Source: an uncultured Sphingomonadaceae bacterium
GTDB lineage: Bacteria > Pseudomonadota > Alphaproteobacteria > Sphingomonadales > Sphingomonadaceae
DNA length: 64,000 nt
Reading direction: 5' to 3'
Assembly: GCA_947497455.1 (NCBI GenBank)
Contig: CANMGU010000001.1
Location: forward strand, 1,612,001-1,676,000
Shown: one piece after another, positions 49,118-58,140 of the stretch
Numbering within the stretch: the stretch's first letter is position 1
How the letters are laid out: the number at the start of each line of letters is the position of its first letter
Program-made: the position numbers and the translations under genes
Notes under the pieces: model-generated
What the model was told of the DNA's origin: nothing
The model's database searches: none
What the model saw: only the letters and a program-made list of their open reading frames with translations

Positions 49118-50038
49118 ATGATCGCAAACACCATTCTCGATACAATTGGCAATACGCCGCACATCAAAATGCAACGCCTGTTTGGTGACGCGAATGTCTG
49201 GATCAAATCCGAGCGGTCCAATCCGGGTGGATCGATCAAGGATCGGATCGCACTGGCAATGATCGAAGATGCTGAACAATCCGGAGCACTCAAACCTGGC
49301 GGCACAATCATTGAGCCGACATCCGGTAATACTGGTGTTGGTCTTGCTATGGTAGCGGCGGTCAAAGGCTATAAGCTCATACTCGTCATGCCTGAATCTA
49401 TGTCACTGGAGCGCCGCCGGTTAATGCTCGCTTATGGCGCAAGCTTTGACCTCAGCCCGAAAGAAAAGGGCATGAAAGGCGCGATCGAACGCGCGCAGGA
49501 ATTGATTGAGTCCACTCCTGGTGCATGGATGCCGCAACAATTTGAAAATCCGGCCAATTTTGAAGTGCACAAACGAACGACAGCACAAGAAATATTGGCA
49601 GACTTTAGAGACAATCCGCTTGATGCAATCATCACCGGTGTGGGTACTGGCGGCCATATCACTGGTGTAGCGGAAGTGCTGAAGGAAGAATGGAGCAATC
49701 TGAAAGTCTATGCGGTCGAACCTGTCGGCTCCCCTGTCATCAGTGGTGGCCAACCTGGTCCGCATCCGATTCAAGGCATTGGCGCCGGTTTCATTCCCGG
49801 CAATCTGCATACCCAAAGCATAGACGGCGCGATTCAGGTCGAGCCGGCCGATGCTAAGGCGATGGCGCTTCGCGCCGCCAAAGAGGAAGGAATGCTCATT
49901 GGGATCAGTTCAGGCGCAACCATGGCCGCCATTGCACAAAAACTTTCAGAGCTGGGCGACGGAGCCAATATACTCGGCTTCAACTATGATACGGGTGAGC
50001 GTTATCTTTCCGTGCCGGAATTTTTGCCCGAAGAATGA
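49118..50038 (+). CDS. cysK: Cysteine synthase A
   Basis: About 306 residues from ATG 49118, preceded by AGGAGA. The frame to 49088 overlaps the MFS gene. The PLP lysine is in [11 protein letters not shown]. Other blocks are [12 protein letters not shown] and [13 protein letters not shown] (here [13 protein letters not shown]). It makes cysteine from O-acetylserine and sulfide. The stop overlaps the next gene by ATGA. It lies far from metZ but completes the sulfur-assimilation theme. Confidence 0.93.
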   Translation: MIANTILDTIGNTPHIKMQRLFGDANVWIKSERSNPGGSIKDRIALAMIEDAEQSGALKPGGTIIEPTSGNTGVGLAMVAAVKGYKLILVMPESMSLERRRLMLAYGASFDLSPKEKGMKGAIERAQELIESTPGAWMPQQFENPANFEVHKRTTAQEILADFRDNPLDAIITGVGTGGHITGVAEVLKEEWSNLKVYAVEPVGSPVISGGQPGPHPIQGIGAGFIPGNLHTQSIDGAIQVEPADAKAMALRAAKEEGMLIGISSGATMAAIAQKLSELGDGANILGFNYDTGERYLSVPEFLPEE

Positions 50039-50748
50039 GCTCAATTGAAGTCAACACCTTCACCTACAATCATGGTGAACTCGAGCTGGCGGGCTATATG
50101 GCCCAGCCAAGCCGCTATCCGCGCGCGGCGATATTGATTGTCCCGACCATTGCAGGTCCGAATAAGATCATGTTTGATCGCGCGCGATGGCTGGCATCAA
50201 TCGGCTATTCAGCGATGGTCTGTGATATTTATGGCCAGGGTGAGGTGACCGACAATCGCATCGCGCAAAGCATGGCGAACAGCTTGCGGGCCGATCCGGA
50301 AAATTATCGGGCGCGGTTTCGCTGCGCTCTTGATGAACTGCGCAAACGCTCAAAGTTGGCGAACCATCGGATCGCGGCGATTGGTTACTGTATGGGTGGA
50401 GAAATCGTGCTGGAAATGGCACGTGGCGGCGAGGATATTGCACTCGTCGTCAGCTTTCATGGACTTTTGGCAACTCCTCTGCCGGCCAAGAGGGGCGCGA
50501 TCAAAGCTCGCATGCTCGTCTGTCACGGCCGTGCAGATCCCCTTGTACCACCGAAACAGGTGCGCGCCTTTATGGAGGAAATGGACTTTGCGGGAGCAGA
50601 TTGTCACATGCATACTTATACTGGCGTGGTGCATGGTTTTACGGATCCGGCCAGTGACGGAAAACCGCTCGATGCAGTAGCTTATAACAAATCGGCAGAT
50701 CTACAGAGTAAAGCCGCGATGCTGAGTATGTTCGAAGAGCTTTTCTAA
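50035..50748 (+). CDS. Dienelactone hydrolase family protein
   Basis: 237 residues, alpha/beta hydrolase fold. The nucleophile is Cys in [13 protein letters not shown]. Acid and base are visible in HGRADPLVP and VVHGFTDP. Family members open lactone rings in aromatic degradation, but many have other esterase roles; nothing else in this window supports a catechol pathway. The gene is coupled to cysK by ATGA. Its 3' end is 5 nt from the shared terminator hairpin. Confidence 0.88.
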   Translation: MSSIEVNTFTYNHGELELAGYMAQPSRYPRAAILIVPTIAGPNKIMFDRARWLASIGYSAMVCDIYGQGEVTDNRIAQSMANSLRADPENYRARFRCALDELRKRSKLANHRIAAIGYCMGGEIVLEMARGGEDIALVVSFHGLLATPLPAKRGAIKARMLVCHGRADPLVPPKQVRAFMEEMDFAGADCHMHTYTGVVHGFTDPASDGKPLDAVAYNKSADLQSKAAMLSMFEELF

Positions 50749-50785
50749 AAAAAGCGCCGGGCAAGTGCGACCCAGCCCGGCGCTT
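50747..50785 (-). terminator. Rho-independent terminator of the Asp/Gly-repeat protein gene
   Basis: AAGCGCCGGGC (50752-50762) and GCCCGGCGCTT (50775-50785) form a perfect 11-bp stem with a 12-nt loop. On the minus strand a run of T (complement of 50747-50753) follows at once. It lies 16 nt after the stop of the minus-strand gene and also covers the end of the convergent hydrolase gene. Confidence 0.88.
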
Positions 50786-50800
50786 AATGACACAATGGCG

Positions 50801-51079
50801 TTAATCGGGTTTACCGTCGCCATCATCGTCAAGGAGGTCGGGTTTGCCATCGCCGTCAGTATCCCAGGCGTCGGGCTGTCCATCACCGCTGCGGTCCCAA
50901 GCGTCCATGGTGCCGTCGCCATCGGTATCAATGGTTGGGGCCGGAATTTCCGACTCCATCGGTTCTTCCTGGGTATCCTGAGCAGCAACTGCACCTGTTG
51001 CCATGGAGACGCCGACACCGACAGTCACCAGATAGGGTGTCAGCCTCCGCTTCGGCTTCAAAGTTGTTTTGGAATGCAT
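50801..51079 (-). CDS. Secreted Asp/Gly repeat protein (thrombospondin type 3-like calcium motifs)
   Basis: 92 residues. The signal peptide (YLVTVGVGVSMATGAVAAQ) is followed by an acidic linker and four tandem short repeats of the pattern DxDGDGxxDxxD: DTDGDGTMDAWD, DRSGDGQPDAWD, DTDGDGKPDLLD, DDDGDGKPD. These match the calcium-binding loops of thrombospondin type 3 repeats, which also resemble EF-hand loops. The last repeat ends the protein. A calcium-binding or calcium-stabilised extracellular peptide is likely; no enzymatic function is visible. It has its own strong terminator. Confidence 0.82.
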   Translation of the reverse strand: MHSKTTLKPKRRLTPYLVTVGVGVSMATGAVAAQDTQEEPMESEIPAPTIDTDGDGTMDAWDRSGDGQPDAWDTDGDGKPDLLDDDGDGKPD

Positions 51080-51246
51080 TGCATCTACTCCTAGTGCAGA
51101 TCATTCCCCTGTCGTTTACACAAATGTGCTACCGCCGCCCTCTCTTCAAGAAGGCAGCGGTTAAGCGAGATAAAAATCAGACTTTTGGGCCGGCTTTTGG
51201 CGCCCATCGCGCCAGAGCCACTATCTGCCGCAACGAATCCGATGTA
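51080..51246. other. Gap between the Asp/Gly repeat gene and the acyl-CoA dehydrogenase gene
   Basis: About 170 nt with no gene. An extended hairpin (ACCGC 51131-51135 with GCGGT 51157-51161, plus inner CTTC/GAAG) lies upstream of the repeat-protein ATG. It lacks a uridine tract. Confidence 0.4.
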
Positions 51247-53049
51247 CTAAGCGACGGCGAACATCTTGGGATCGAGCGCCATGATAGCTTCACTGCCGCC
51301 TTCAATCTTGCGCCGCAGCGAGCCCGCATCCGGGAAAAACCGCTCCGAGAAATATTGTGCGGTAACCAGTTTGGATTCATAGAAATCAGGATTGTCATCG
51401 CCAGCTGCCAGTGCTTCCGATGCGGCCTTCGCCATACGTAGCCACATCAGGCCCAAAGCAACAATTCCCATGATATGCATGTAATGATGTGCGCCCGCTC
51501 CGGCATTATTCGGATTTGCCATGGCGTTCTGCATGAACCACATGGTTGCTTTTTGCAGCTCGCCATTAGCTTTTTCTAAGCCTTCGGCAAAACTCTTCAG
51601 TTTGTCATCGCCTTTGGCCTCTTCGACTTCTTTGGTTATCACCGCAAATAAAGCCTGCACGCCGCGACCACCATTTTGAGCTAACTTCCGGCCCACGAGA
51701 TCCATGGCCTGAATGCCGTTTGTGCCTTCGTAAATCATGGCGATGCGCGCATCGCGGACATATTGCTCCATGCCCCACTCGCCGATATAACCATGGCCTC
51801 CATATACCTGCTGAGCATTTGTTGCGATCTCATAGCCCTTATCGGTACCATATCCCTTGATAACCGGCGTCAGCAGCGACAACAAATCATCTGCCATCTG
51901 GCGATCTTCTTCCGATTGCGCCTTGTGAATTAGGTCCGCTTGCAGAGCACCCCACAGACACAATGCACGCATCCCTTCGGTAAATGCCTTTGCGTCCAGC
52001 AACATCCGGCGAACATCGGGATGCACGAACAACGTATCGGCTTTTTCTTCCAGGTCTTCCGGTCCAGTCAAGGCCCGCCCCTGACGGCGATCATTGGCAT
52101 AGTGCACGGCGTTTTGATAAGCGACTTCGGCAACACCGAGGCCTTGTTGACCCACGCCCAGTCGCGCAACATTCATCATGATGAACATCGCCGCTAGGCC
52201 CTTATTCTCTTCGCCAACCAGATAACCGGTCGCGCCATCATAGTTCATCACGCATGTAGAATTTCCGTGGATACCCATTTTATGTTCGATAGAACCGCAA
52301 GACACATCGTTCTTATTGCCGAGACTTCCATCCTCATTGACGATGAATTTTGGAACGATAAACAGGGAAATGCCCTTCACGCTCTCTGGTGCATCCGGTG
52401 TCTTCGCAAGCACCAGATGAATGATATTTTCGGACATGTCGTGTTCACCGGAAGAGATGAAAATCTTGGTACCGGTAATCGCATGAGACCCGTCAGCATT
52501 GGGTTCGGCCTTTGTCCTGATAAGCCCCAGATCCGTGCCGCAATGCGGTTCGGTTAGATTCATCGTACCGGTCCATTCGCCGGAGAGCATTTTGGGAACA
52601 AACTTGGCTTTCTGTTCGTCACTGCCTTTCGCGAGGATCGATGATATCGCTCCGTGAGTTAGGCCCGGATACATGGCGAAGGCCATATTGCCGCTCGCCA
52701 TATATTCTTCAAATGCCATCGAAACGATATGCGGCAGCCCCTGGCCGCCAAATTCTTCTGGTCCGGACAAAGTGCCCCAACCTGCTTCGCAATATTGTTT
52801 GTAAGCATCCTTAAAACCTGCCGGCGTCGTTACGCTACCATCTTCATGGCGTGTACACCCTTCCAGATCTCCGACTTGATTGAGCGGAAACAACACGTTC
52901 TCAATGAATTTGCTGCCCTCGGTCAGAATAGCATCGATCATTTCCGGTGTCGCATTTTCAAACCCCGGAAGGTTCGAAAAGCGTTCCACTCCGAGCACAT
53001 TGTTGATGACGAATTGTGTGTCGCGAACAGGCGCTTGATAACTTGGCAT
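51247..53049 (-). CDS. Acyl-CoA dehydrogenase (DmdC-like large form)
   Basis: 600 residues, longer than the classical 380. It starts [19 protein letters not shown], the usual N-terminus of the large alphaproteobacterial form. The flavin/substrate blocks are [13 protein letters not shown] and [10 protein letters not shown]. The catalytic region includes [17 protein letters not shown], with the active-site Glu. A C-terminal extension of about 130 residues follows. Relatives act on 3-methylmercaptopropionyl-CoA (DmdC) or on medium/long acyl-CoA. It is downstream of the MerR gene (59-nt gap) and probably shares its operator. Confidence 0.92.
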   Translation of the reverse strand: MPSYQAPVRDTQFVINNVLGVERFSNLPGFENATPEMIDAILTEGSKFIENVLFPLNQVGDLEGCTRHEDGSVTTPAGFKDAYKQYCEAGWGTLSGPEEFGGQGLPHIVSMAFEEYMASGNMAFAMYPGLTHGAISSILAKGSDEQKAKFVPKMLSGEWTGTMNLTEPHCGTDLGLIRTKAEPNADGSHAITGTKIFISSGEHDMSENIIHLVLAKTPDAPESVKGISLFIVPKFIVNEDGSLGNKNDVSCGSIEHKMGIHGNSTCVMNYDGATGYLVGEENKGLAAMFIMMNVARLGVGQQGLGVAEVAYQNAVHYANDRRQGRALTGPEDLEEKADTLFVHPDVRRMLLDAKAFTEGMRALCLWGALQADLIHKAQSEEDRQMADDLLSLLTPVIKGYGTDKGYEIATNAQQVYGGHGYIGEWGMEQYVRDARIAMIYEGTNGIQAMDLVGRKLAQNGGRGVQALFAVITKEVEEAKGDDKLKSFAEGLEKANGELQKATMWFMQNAMANPNNAGAGAHHYMHIMGIVALGLMWLRMAKAASEALAAGDDNPDFYESKLVTAQYFSERFFPDAGSLRRKIEGGSEAIMALDPKMFAVA

Positions 53050-53108
53050 TATCTAAAACTTTCTTTTAAATTGATTTCAGCCAGAAAATACTGGCGAACT
53101 ATCCTCTA

Positions 53109-53543
53109 TTATTGCTGTGCTTTGGCGGCCGTCACGGCGTCCTGCACAATCTTGATAAATTCTGTTAGCTCCTTGATTGAGCTATCAATGTCATTTCTTT
53201 GCTTTTTCAGCAGATCAACCTTCTCTTGGCATTTGTCGAGTGTCACCTTCATTTGCGTGACACGTCCGTCGCCCAAATCATAGAGGTCGATCATCTCCCG
53301 AATCTCGGTCAGGCTGAAACCGACATTTTTTGCTCGCATGATCCACGCAAGTCGCGCACGATCCCTTTTCGTGTAAATACGGGCCAAACCCTTACGATGA
53401 GGAGCAATCAACCCCTCATCTTCATAGAAACGAAGTGCGCGAGCTGTAACACCAAACTCCTCCGACAAATCCGAAATCGTAAAGCTTTCGCGATTTTTCA
53501 GGTCAGGCGTATCAATCTCTGCATGACTGAGTGCTTTTGACAT
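53109..53543 (-). CDS. MerR family regulator of acyl-CoA metabolism (LiuR-like)
   Basis: About 144 residues from ATG 53543; the longer frame to 53651 is not conserved. The N-terminal MerR winged helix has FTISDLSEEFGVTARALRFYEDEGLI and an Arg-rich second helix region ending at MRAKNVGFSLTEIREMI. A long coiled coil (residues 75-140) follows, with no metal-binding Cys cluster. This arrangement is that of MerR regulators such as LiuR that govern acyl-CoA dehydrogenase genes. A palindrome overlaps its promoter, so autoregulation is likely. It is transcribed toward the acyl-CoA dehydrogenase gene. Confidence 0.9.
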   Translation of the reverse strand: MSKALSHAEIDTPDLKNRESFTISDLSEEFGVTARALRFYEDEGLIAPHRKGLARIYTKRDRARLAWIMRAKNVGFSLTEIREMIDLYDLGDGRVTQMKVTLDKCQEKVDLLKKQRNDIDSSIKELTEFIKIVQDAVTAAKAQQ

Positions 53544-53549
53544 AGACGC

Positions 53550-53578
53550 TATATAGCTTACGCTAACGTAAACGTCAA
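53550..53578 (-). promoter_or_regulatory. Promoter with MerR-type operator of the merR-acyl-CoA dehydrogenase operon
   Basis: Minus strand: TTGACG (53578-53573), 17-nt spacer, TATATA (53555-53550). Within the spacer lies TTACGTTAGCGTAA (53571-53558), a 14-nt near-perfect palindrome (two mismatched positions). MerR proteins bind such dyads between -35 and -10 boxes. The promoter begins 2 nt after the stop codon of the lipoprotein gene. Confidence 0.65.
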
Positions 53579-53580
53579 TA

Positions 53581-54117
53581 TCATCCGCTAGGGCACAGGT
53601 TCTCGATTTCGCGACCCCGCGTTGACCGCGCCACCGCGTCTCCTTCACCAACCAAATAGAAGCTTACACCGTTCAGCCCGGCGCGCGGGGTACAATAGCT
53701 TTCACAAGACTCTGGTAAATCTCCGGGCATCTGCAAAGCAACACCATCAAAACTGGCGGTAAAACTACATCGCTGCTCACTATCCAATGTGATCGTAACC
53801 AGCTCGCCGCTCCGTTCTGCAGATCCGAGGCCTTCGCATTTGCTATCTGGGCCAAAAACCGCAAGCAGCCCGACCTGATATCCACGCTGATCATTGCCAA
53901 CCGCGCAAAACCGGTCTTCACCGAGATCACTCTGTCTTTCGAAAGCTCCTGACAGGCTGACATTGCGAACATCAGGGATAACCCCGGCATCAATAGCAGC
54001 TTGTTCTAGCGAAGAAGGCTGTTCATCCGAACCATTGGTTGAGTCATCTCGCCCTGTCCCGATCTGATCGCAGCTGGCGAGCAGCAAAGCGGCCAGCAGA
54101 ACGCAAACCTTTTTCAC
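53581..54117 (-). CDS. Hypothetical lipoprotein
   Basis: 178 residues. The signal peptide ends in a lipobox (LLASC), then a linker and a domain of about 140 residues with several Cys (FCAVGN, KCEG, RCSF, ESCESYC, NLCPSG). The region [13 protein letters not shown] and the Cys pattern look like a small extracytoplasmic beta domain stabilised by disulfides. I do not recognise the family. It is coupled to hisI by ATGA. The stop abuts the MerR promoter. Confidence 0.78.
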   Translation of the reverse strand: MKKVCVLLAALLLASCDQIGTGRDDSTNGSDEQPSSLEQAAIDAGVIPDVRNVSLSGAFERQSDLGEDRFCAVGNDQRGYQVGLLAVFGPDSKCEGLGSAERSGELVTITLDSEQRCSFTASFDGVALQMPGDLPESCESYCTPRAGLNGVSFYLVGEGDAVARSTRGREIENLCPSG

Positions 54118-54488
54118 TCGTCATGCTCCAACATTCCGCTCTCGATTCTGCGATAGAAGCAGCTTTTTGCTCCAGTGTGGCAAGTCGGACCGGCAGGTTT
54201 CGCCTTAACCCAGATTGCATCTTGATCACAATCGATCCTAAGCTCACTAACGCTCAAGATATTCCCCGACGTTTCACCTTTCTTCCAAAGCGACTGACGG
54301 CTCCGCGAGTAAAAATGCGCGACGCCTGTTTCCTGGGTAAGTTTTAGCGCATTGGCATTCATGAAAGCGACCATCAGAAGATCACCAGACGAATCATCGG
54401 TAACCACTGCGGTGATCAAACCATTCGAATCATATTTCGGATTGAGCGTTGATCCGGTCTCCCGGTCATTTTTTTTGTCCTCTGTCAT
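54114..54488 (-). CDS. hisI: Phosphoribosyl-AMP cyclohydrolase
   Basis: 124 residues, the single-domain form without HisE. The N-terminus has the family [13 protein letters not shown] region and [11 protein letters not shown]. The metal-binding block is [22 protein letters not shown], with three conserved Cys. It opens the purine ring of phosphoribosyl-AMP in histidine synthesis. No other his genes are present. The stop overlaps the lipoprotein gene start. Confidence 0.94.
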   Translation of the reverse strand: MTEDKKNDRETGSTLNPKYDSNGLITAVVTDDSSGDLLMVAFMNANALKLTQETGVAHFYSRSRQSLWKKGETSGNILSVSELRIDCDQDAIWVKAKPAGPTCHTGAKSCFYRRIESGMLEHDE

Positions 54489-54545
54489 TCTTTTGGATTA
54501 GGTCTCCAAATCGTTCGACGCAACGCAAAACCGGTCTTTCTGCAA

Positions 54546-54575
54546 TTGCCGCTGATCGCGCCCGATAAATATGAT
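54546..54575 (+). promoter_or_regulatory. Possible promoter of purF
   Basis: TTGCCG (54546-54551) and TATGAT (54570-54575) are 18 nt apart, about 110 nt before purF. Between it and the gene lies an inverted repeat GCAGGGA (54603-54609)/TCCCTGC (54622-54628). Confidence 0.35.
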
Positions 54576-54686
54576 ATTTTTATGACCAAGGGGGAAGACA
54601 AAGCAGGGAATCAAATCTATATCCCTGCCATCTCCCCACTAACGCAATTTGGGCGTTGATATTTTGGGCAGCAAACAAGGTGCGAT

Positions 54687-56180
54687 ATGCTTACAACCCA
54701 CCCGTTTGAAGATGACAAGCTACGTGAGGAATGCGGTGTTTTTGGCGTCGCCGGGGTCGAAGACGCTGCAGCGATGGTCGCGCTCGGCCTTCACGCCTTA
54801 CAACATCGCGGACAGGAAGCCGCAGGAATCACCTGTCGCAATGGCCGGGAATTCTATAGCCATCGTGCCCTTGGCCCTGTGGCTGGGAATTTCGACAGCC
54901 AAGAAGTCATGGACAAACTGCGCGGGGATTACGCATGCGGCCATGTCCGCTATTCAACGACTGGGGCCGGAACACTGCGTAATATTCAACCGCTGGAGGC
55001 AGATCTTGCATCCGGCGGTTTTGCTATCGCGCATAACGGGAACATATCCAACGCCTTGAAACTCCGCCATGAGCTGGTGCAGAATGGGTCGATATTCCAA
55101 TCGACAAGCGATACCGAGGTGATCATCCACCTGCTGGCTACGTCAAAATACCGGACATTGCTCGACAAGTTTATAGATGCTCTTCGAAAGGTAGAGGGTG
55201 CCTATTCGCTCATTTGCATGACCCCGGACGGTATGATCGCTTGCCGCGATCCCCTGGGCATTAGGCCCTTGGTCATTGGCAAAATTGGCGAGGCCTATGT
55301 CTTCGCATCAGAAACTGTTGCTCTAGATCTGGTGGGCGCGGAATATGTGAGAAGCGTTGACGCCGGAGAGCTGATTGTCGTGTCCAACGGAGAAATGCGT
55401 TCTCATCGGCCATTTGGATCAACCAGTGCTCGCCCCTGTATCTTCGAGCATGTCTACTTCTCGCGGCCAGACTCCATTGTGGATGGTTCATCAGTTTACA
55501 GCGTGCGCAAAGAAATCGGTGCACAGCTCGCCATCGAAAATCCAGTCGATGCCGACTATGTTATACCAGTTCCGGATAGCGGAACCCCGGCAGCTATTGG
55601 TTATGCAGAACAATCAGGTATCCCTTTTGAATTGGGGATTATTCGCTCTCACTATGTTGGCCGAACCTTCATCCAACCTGGTGACGGAGTCCGTCATCTC
55701 GGCGTAAAGCTCAAACATAACGCTAACAGGCCATTGGTGAATGGCAAAAAGATTGTCTTGATTGATGACAGCATTGTGCGCGGAACAACCAGCCTGAAAA
55801 TTGTTCAAATGATGCGCGAAGCTGGGGCCGCAGAAGTGCATATGCGGATCGCCAGCCCGCCGACTATGCATAGCTGCTTTTACGGGGTTAACACGCCAAC
55901 GCGTGAAAAGTTACTGGCTGCAATGAAATCTGTCGAACAGATGTGTGAGTATATTCAAGCAGATAGCCTCTCCTTCATTTCCATTGATGGACTCTACAAA
56001 GCCGTAGGCGAAGACTCACGCCAGGAGGCGGAGCCGCAATATTGTGATGCTTGCTTCACCGGGGCTTATCCAACGCCGCTTACAGATCAGGAGGGTGGGC
56101 AACAGCCGGATCAACTCACGCTGTTGAACGAGAAAGTGGCCGCAAAAGAAACACCGATATTGGTCGAACAAGTTGGATAG
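54687..56180 (+). CDS. purF: Amidophosphoribosyltransferase
   Basis: 497 residues. A short propeptide precedes the nucleophile in EECGVFGVAG (Cys16), the B. subtilis-type processing signal. The PRPP loop is IVLIDDSIVRGTTS. Cysteines in ARPCIFEH, MHSCFYG and the CDAC pair match the iron-sulfur cluster form rather than the E. coli form. It makes phosphoribosylamine, the first step of purine synthesis, and is feedback-inhibited by nucleotides. It lies upstream of an SDR gene with a 14-nt gap. Confidence 0.94.
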   Translation: MLTTHPFEDDKLREECGVFGVAGVEDAAAMVALGLHALQHRGQEAAGITCRNGREFYSHRALGPVAGNFDSQEVMDKLRGDYACGHVRYSTTGAGTLRNIQPLEADLASGGFAIAHNGNISNALKLRHELVQNGSIFQSTSDTEVIIHLLATSKYRTLLDKFIDALRKVEGAYSLICMTPDGMIACRDPLGIRPLVIGKIGEAYVFASETVALDLVGAEYVRSVDAGELIVVSNGEMRSHRPFGSTSARPCIFEHVYFSRPDSIVDGSSVYSVRKEIGAQLAIENPVDADYVIPVPDSGTPAAIGYAEQSGIPFELGIIRSHYVGRTFIQPGDGVRHLGVKLKHNANRPLVNGKKIVLIDDSIVRGTTSLKIVQMMREAGAAEVHMRIASPPTMHSCFYGVNTPTREKLLAAMKSVEQMCEYIQADSLSFISIDGLYKAVGEDSRQEAEPQYCDACFTGAYPTPLTDQEGGQQPDQLTLLNEKVAAKETPILVEQVG

Positions 56181-56194
56181 GTTTGAATTTGCCA

Positions 56195-56896
56195 ATGAGT
56201 TTTGAAAATCAACTGGCGCTGGTTACCGGCGCAAGCCGCGGCATTGGGGCTGCGACTGCAATTGCATTGGCCGCCAAGGGCGCGCACGTTATATTGACCG
56301 CGCGCACCGCCAAAGAACTCGAAGAAGTCGAGGACAAGATTCACCAGGCAGGAGGCCACGCCACCATAGCGCCGCTTGATCTGACGGACGGCGATAGCAT
56401 TGGCAGACTTGCACAAGCGATTTCGGAGCGCTGGGAGGCGCTTGATATGTTGGTACTCAATGCCGCTATGCTGGGGACATTGACGCCAGTTCCGGCCATT
56501 GATGGCAAAGAGTTTAACAACATTTTGACTCTCAACTTAATCGCACAACAAGCTCTTATTGCTGCATTTGATCCGATGATGCGCAAAAGCGAAGATGCGC
56601 GCTTGCTCGCCATCACCAGCAGCGTTGGCCGATCTCCCCGCGCGTTTTGGGGCGCCTATGGAGCTTCCAAAGCCGCGCTGGAAACGCTGGTGATCAGCTA
56701 TGGCGAAGAGATGCGCAATCTGGGCAAGTTACGCACCGCGATTATCAATCCTGGCCGCACTCGTACGAATATGAGGGCACGCGCCTATCCCGGTGAAGAT
56801 CCGCAATCTGTCAAACCTCCAGAGGTCGTGGCTGATCGCATGGTTGAAATTCTCGCCAGCAATTTTGAGACTGGCGAGAGCTTCGATATCAGTTAA
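56195..56896 (+). CDS. SDR family oxidoreductase
   Basis: About 233 residues from ATG 56195; the longer opening overlaps the purF end. Cofactor motif TGASRGIG, LVLNAAMLG in place of the usual NNAG, and catalytic SSVGRSPRAFWGAYGASK with Tyr and Lys. Short classical SDR, NAD(P)-dependent; substrate unknown. Its stop overlaps that of the convergent serine hydrolase by 8 nt. The proximity to purF may be passive. Confidence 0.9.
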   Translation: MSFENQLALVTGASRGIGAATAIALAAKGAHVILTARTAKELEEVEDKIHQAGGHATIAPLDLTDGDSIGRLAQAISERWEALDMLVLNAAMLGTLTPVPAIDGKEFNNILTLNLIAQQALIAAFDPMMRKSEDARLLAITSSVGRSPRAFWGAYGASKAALETLVISYGEEMRNLGKLRTAIINPGRTRTNMRARAYPGEDPQSVKPPEVVADRMVEILASNFETGESFDIS

Positions 56897-58121
56897 CCGC
56901 TGCCGATTCGATAGCCTCCCCATTCTCTGAATCCAGATAGGTTTTCACCGCATTGAAAAAGGCGATGCGCTGGTCCTTCTGAGCATCAGGTGTAGCACTG
57001 GGCCAATTACCGTTGCTGGCGATCACCAGTTTTCGAGATGGATCAATAAATATTCCCTGTCCGAAAATGCCTTGGCCGGCAAAACTGCCATCATCAAAGG
57101 TCCACCATTGATAGCCATAACCCCGTCCGGGATCCCCTATATCCGCCTGTTTTGTTCCAGCCTTGGCAAACCATCCATCAGGCACGATCGATTCGTCCCC
57201 GATCATGCCACCATTCATCGCCAGCTGACCAAAGAGCGCGTAATCCCTGACAGTAGCAGAGATGCAGCAGCCACCAATTTCCTTGCCACCCTCATTGAGC
57301 AGCCATTCCCCGTCCTGCGCCATCCCATATGGTGACCAGACTTTTTCGGAAAGATATTCGGATATCGTTTTACCCGTGGCCTTTGCCACCAACACACCGA
57401 TGAGATTGGTTTCACCAGTATTATATTGCCAGCGCGTGCCAGGCTCTGCCTCGCTTTTCAGCGTCTTCATGTACACGATAATCGGATCAACGCCGTCGAC
57501 GGGTTTGGTGTTGTTAAACAATGCCACATCGGATTTTGGATCAGCATAGTCCTCATTCCATTGCACACCAGACGTCATGGTCAATAGCTGCTCGACCGTC
57601 ACACCGTCATAACCGCTGCCTTTCAGCTCGGGGATATAATCCGTCAGGGGATCATCGATGGATTTGATAAAACCATCCTTGATGGCCGCGCCGACCATTG
57701 TCGACACCAAGGATTTCGCGACCGAGAAAGACGTCCAGCGATCATCCTTGCCGAATTCCATGCGATATTCTTCCAGTCGGATTTTTCCATCCTGCAATAT
57801 AACAATACCAGCAGTGCGCTGGTCAGCCATATATTGGTCGACCGACAGCATCTGGCCATCGATCTCAAATTCTTTGGGAAGCGCTTCACCTTTTTCCCAA
57901 ACCTTTGGTTTTGAGCCGGCCTCAATCGTATTGGATGGTACAAGCACATCCATCATCCGGAAGGCTTTATTGCGCTGATCATCTGTCCAAAACAGGATAT
58001 TCTTGTCGGTCGGTAATCCAGCAGCATCAGCCGCGACTTCCTTGACCTTCTGGCAACCCGGCAGTGCCAGACACAGACCAACGCCAGTCATCGCTAGCGT
58101 TAGTTTTTTTCCTAAACCCAT
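56889..58121 (-). CDS. Serine hydrolase of the class C beta-lactamase type, lipoprotein
   Basis: About 410 residues from ATG 58121, with AGGAG 7 nt upstream. The lipobox is LPGC (about residue 23). The catalytic SxxK is in SFSVAKSLV and the Tyr motif is YNTGETN. The third motif, HTG-like, is not obvious, as in many esterase-type members (EstB/penicillin-binding protein 4*). GYGYQWWTFD lies near the C-terminus. Likely an outer-membrane-anchored esterase or D-amino acid hydrolase. It lies 19 nt upstream of cfa on the same strand. Confidence 0.88.
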   Translation of the reverse strand: MGLGKKLTLAMTGVGLCLALPGCQKVKEVAADAAGLPTDKNILFWTDDQRNKAFRMMDVLVPSNTIEAGSKPKVWEKGEALPKEFEIDGQMLSVDQYMADQRTAGIVILQDGKIRLEEYRMEFGKDDRWTSFSVAKSLVSTMVGAAIKDGFIKSIDDPLTDYIPELKGSGYDGVTVEQLLTMTSGVQWNEDYADPKSDVALFNNTKPVDGVDPIIVYMKTLKSEAEPGTRWQYNTGETNLIGVLVAKATGKTISEYLSEKVWSPYGMAQDGEWLLNEGGKEIGGCCISATVRDYALFGQLAMNGGMIGDESIVPDGWFAKAGTKQADIGDPGRGYGYQWWTFDDGSFAGQGIFGQGIFIDPSRKLVIASNGNWPSATPDAQKDQRIAFFNAVKTYLDSENGEAIESAAVN

Positions 58122-58140
58122 GATCAACTCCTGCCTTCTA

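Noticed and set aside
53081..53100. Short hairpin GCCAG/CTGGC between the MerR and acyl-CoA dehydrogenase genes
   Set aside because: Five base pairs only and no uridine tract, so not a credible terminator; the two genes are likely co-transcribed.
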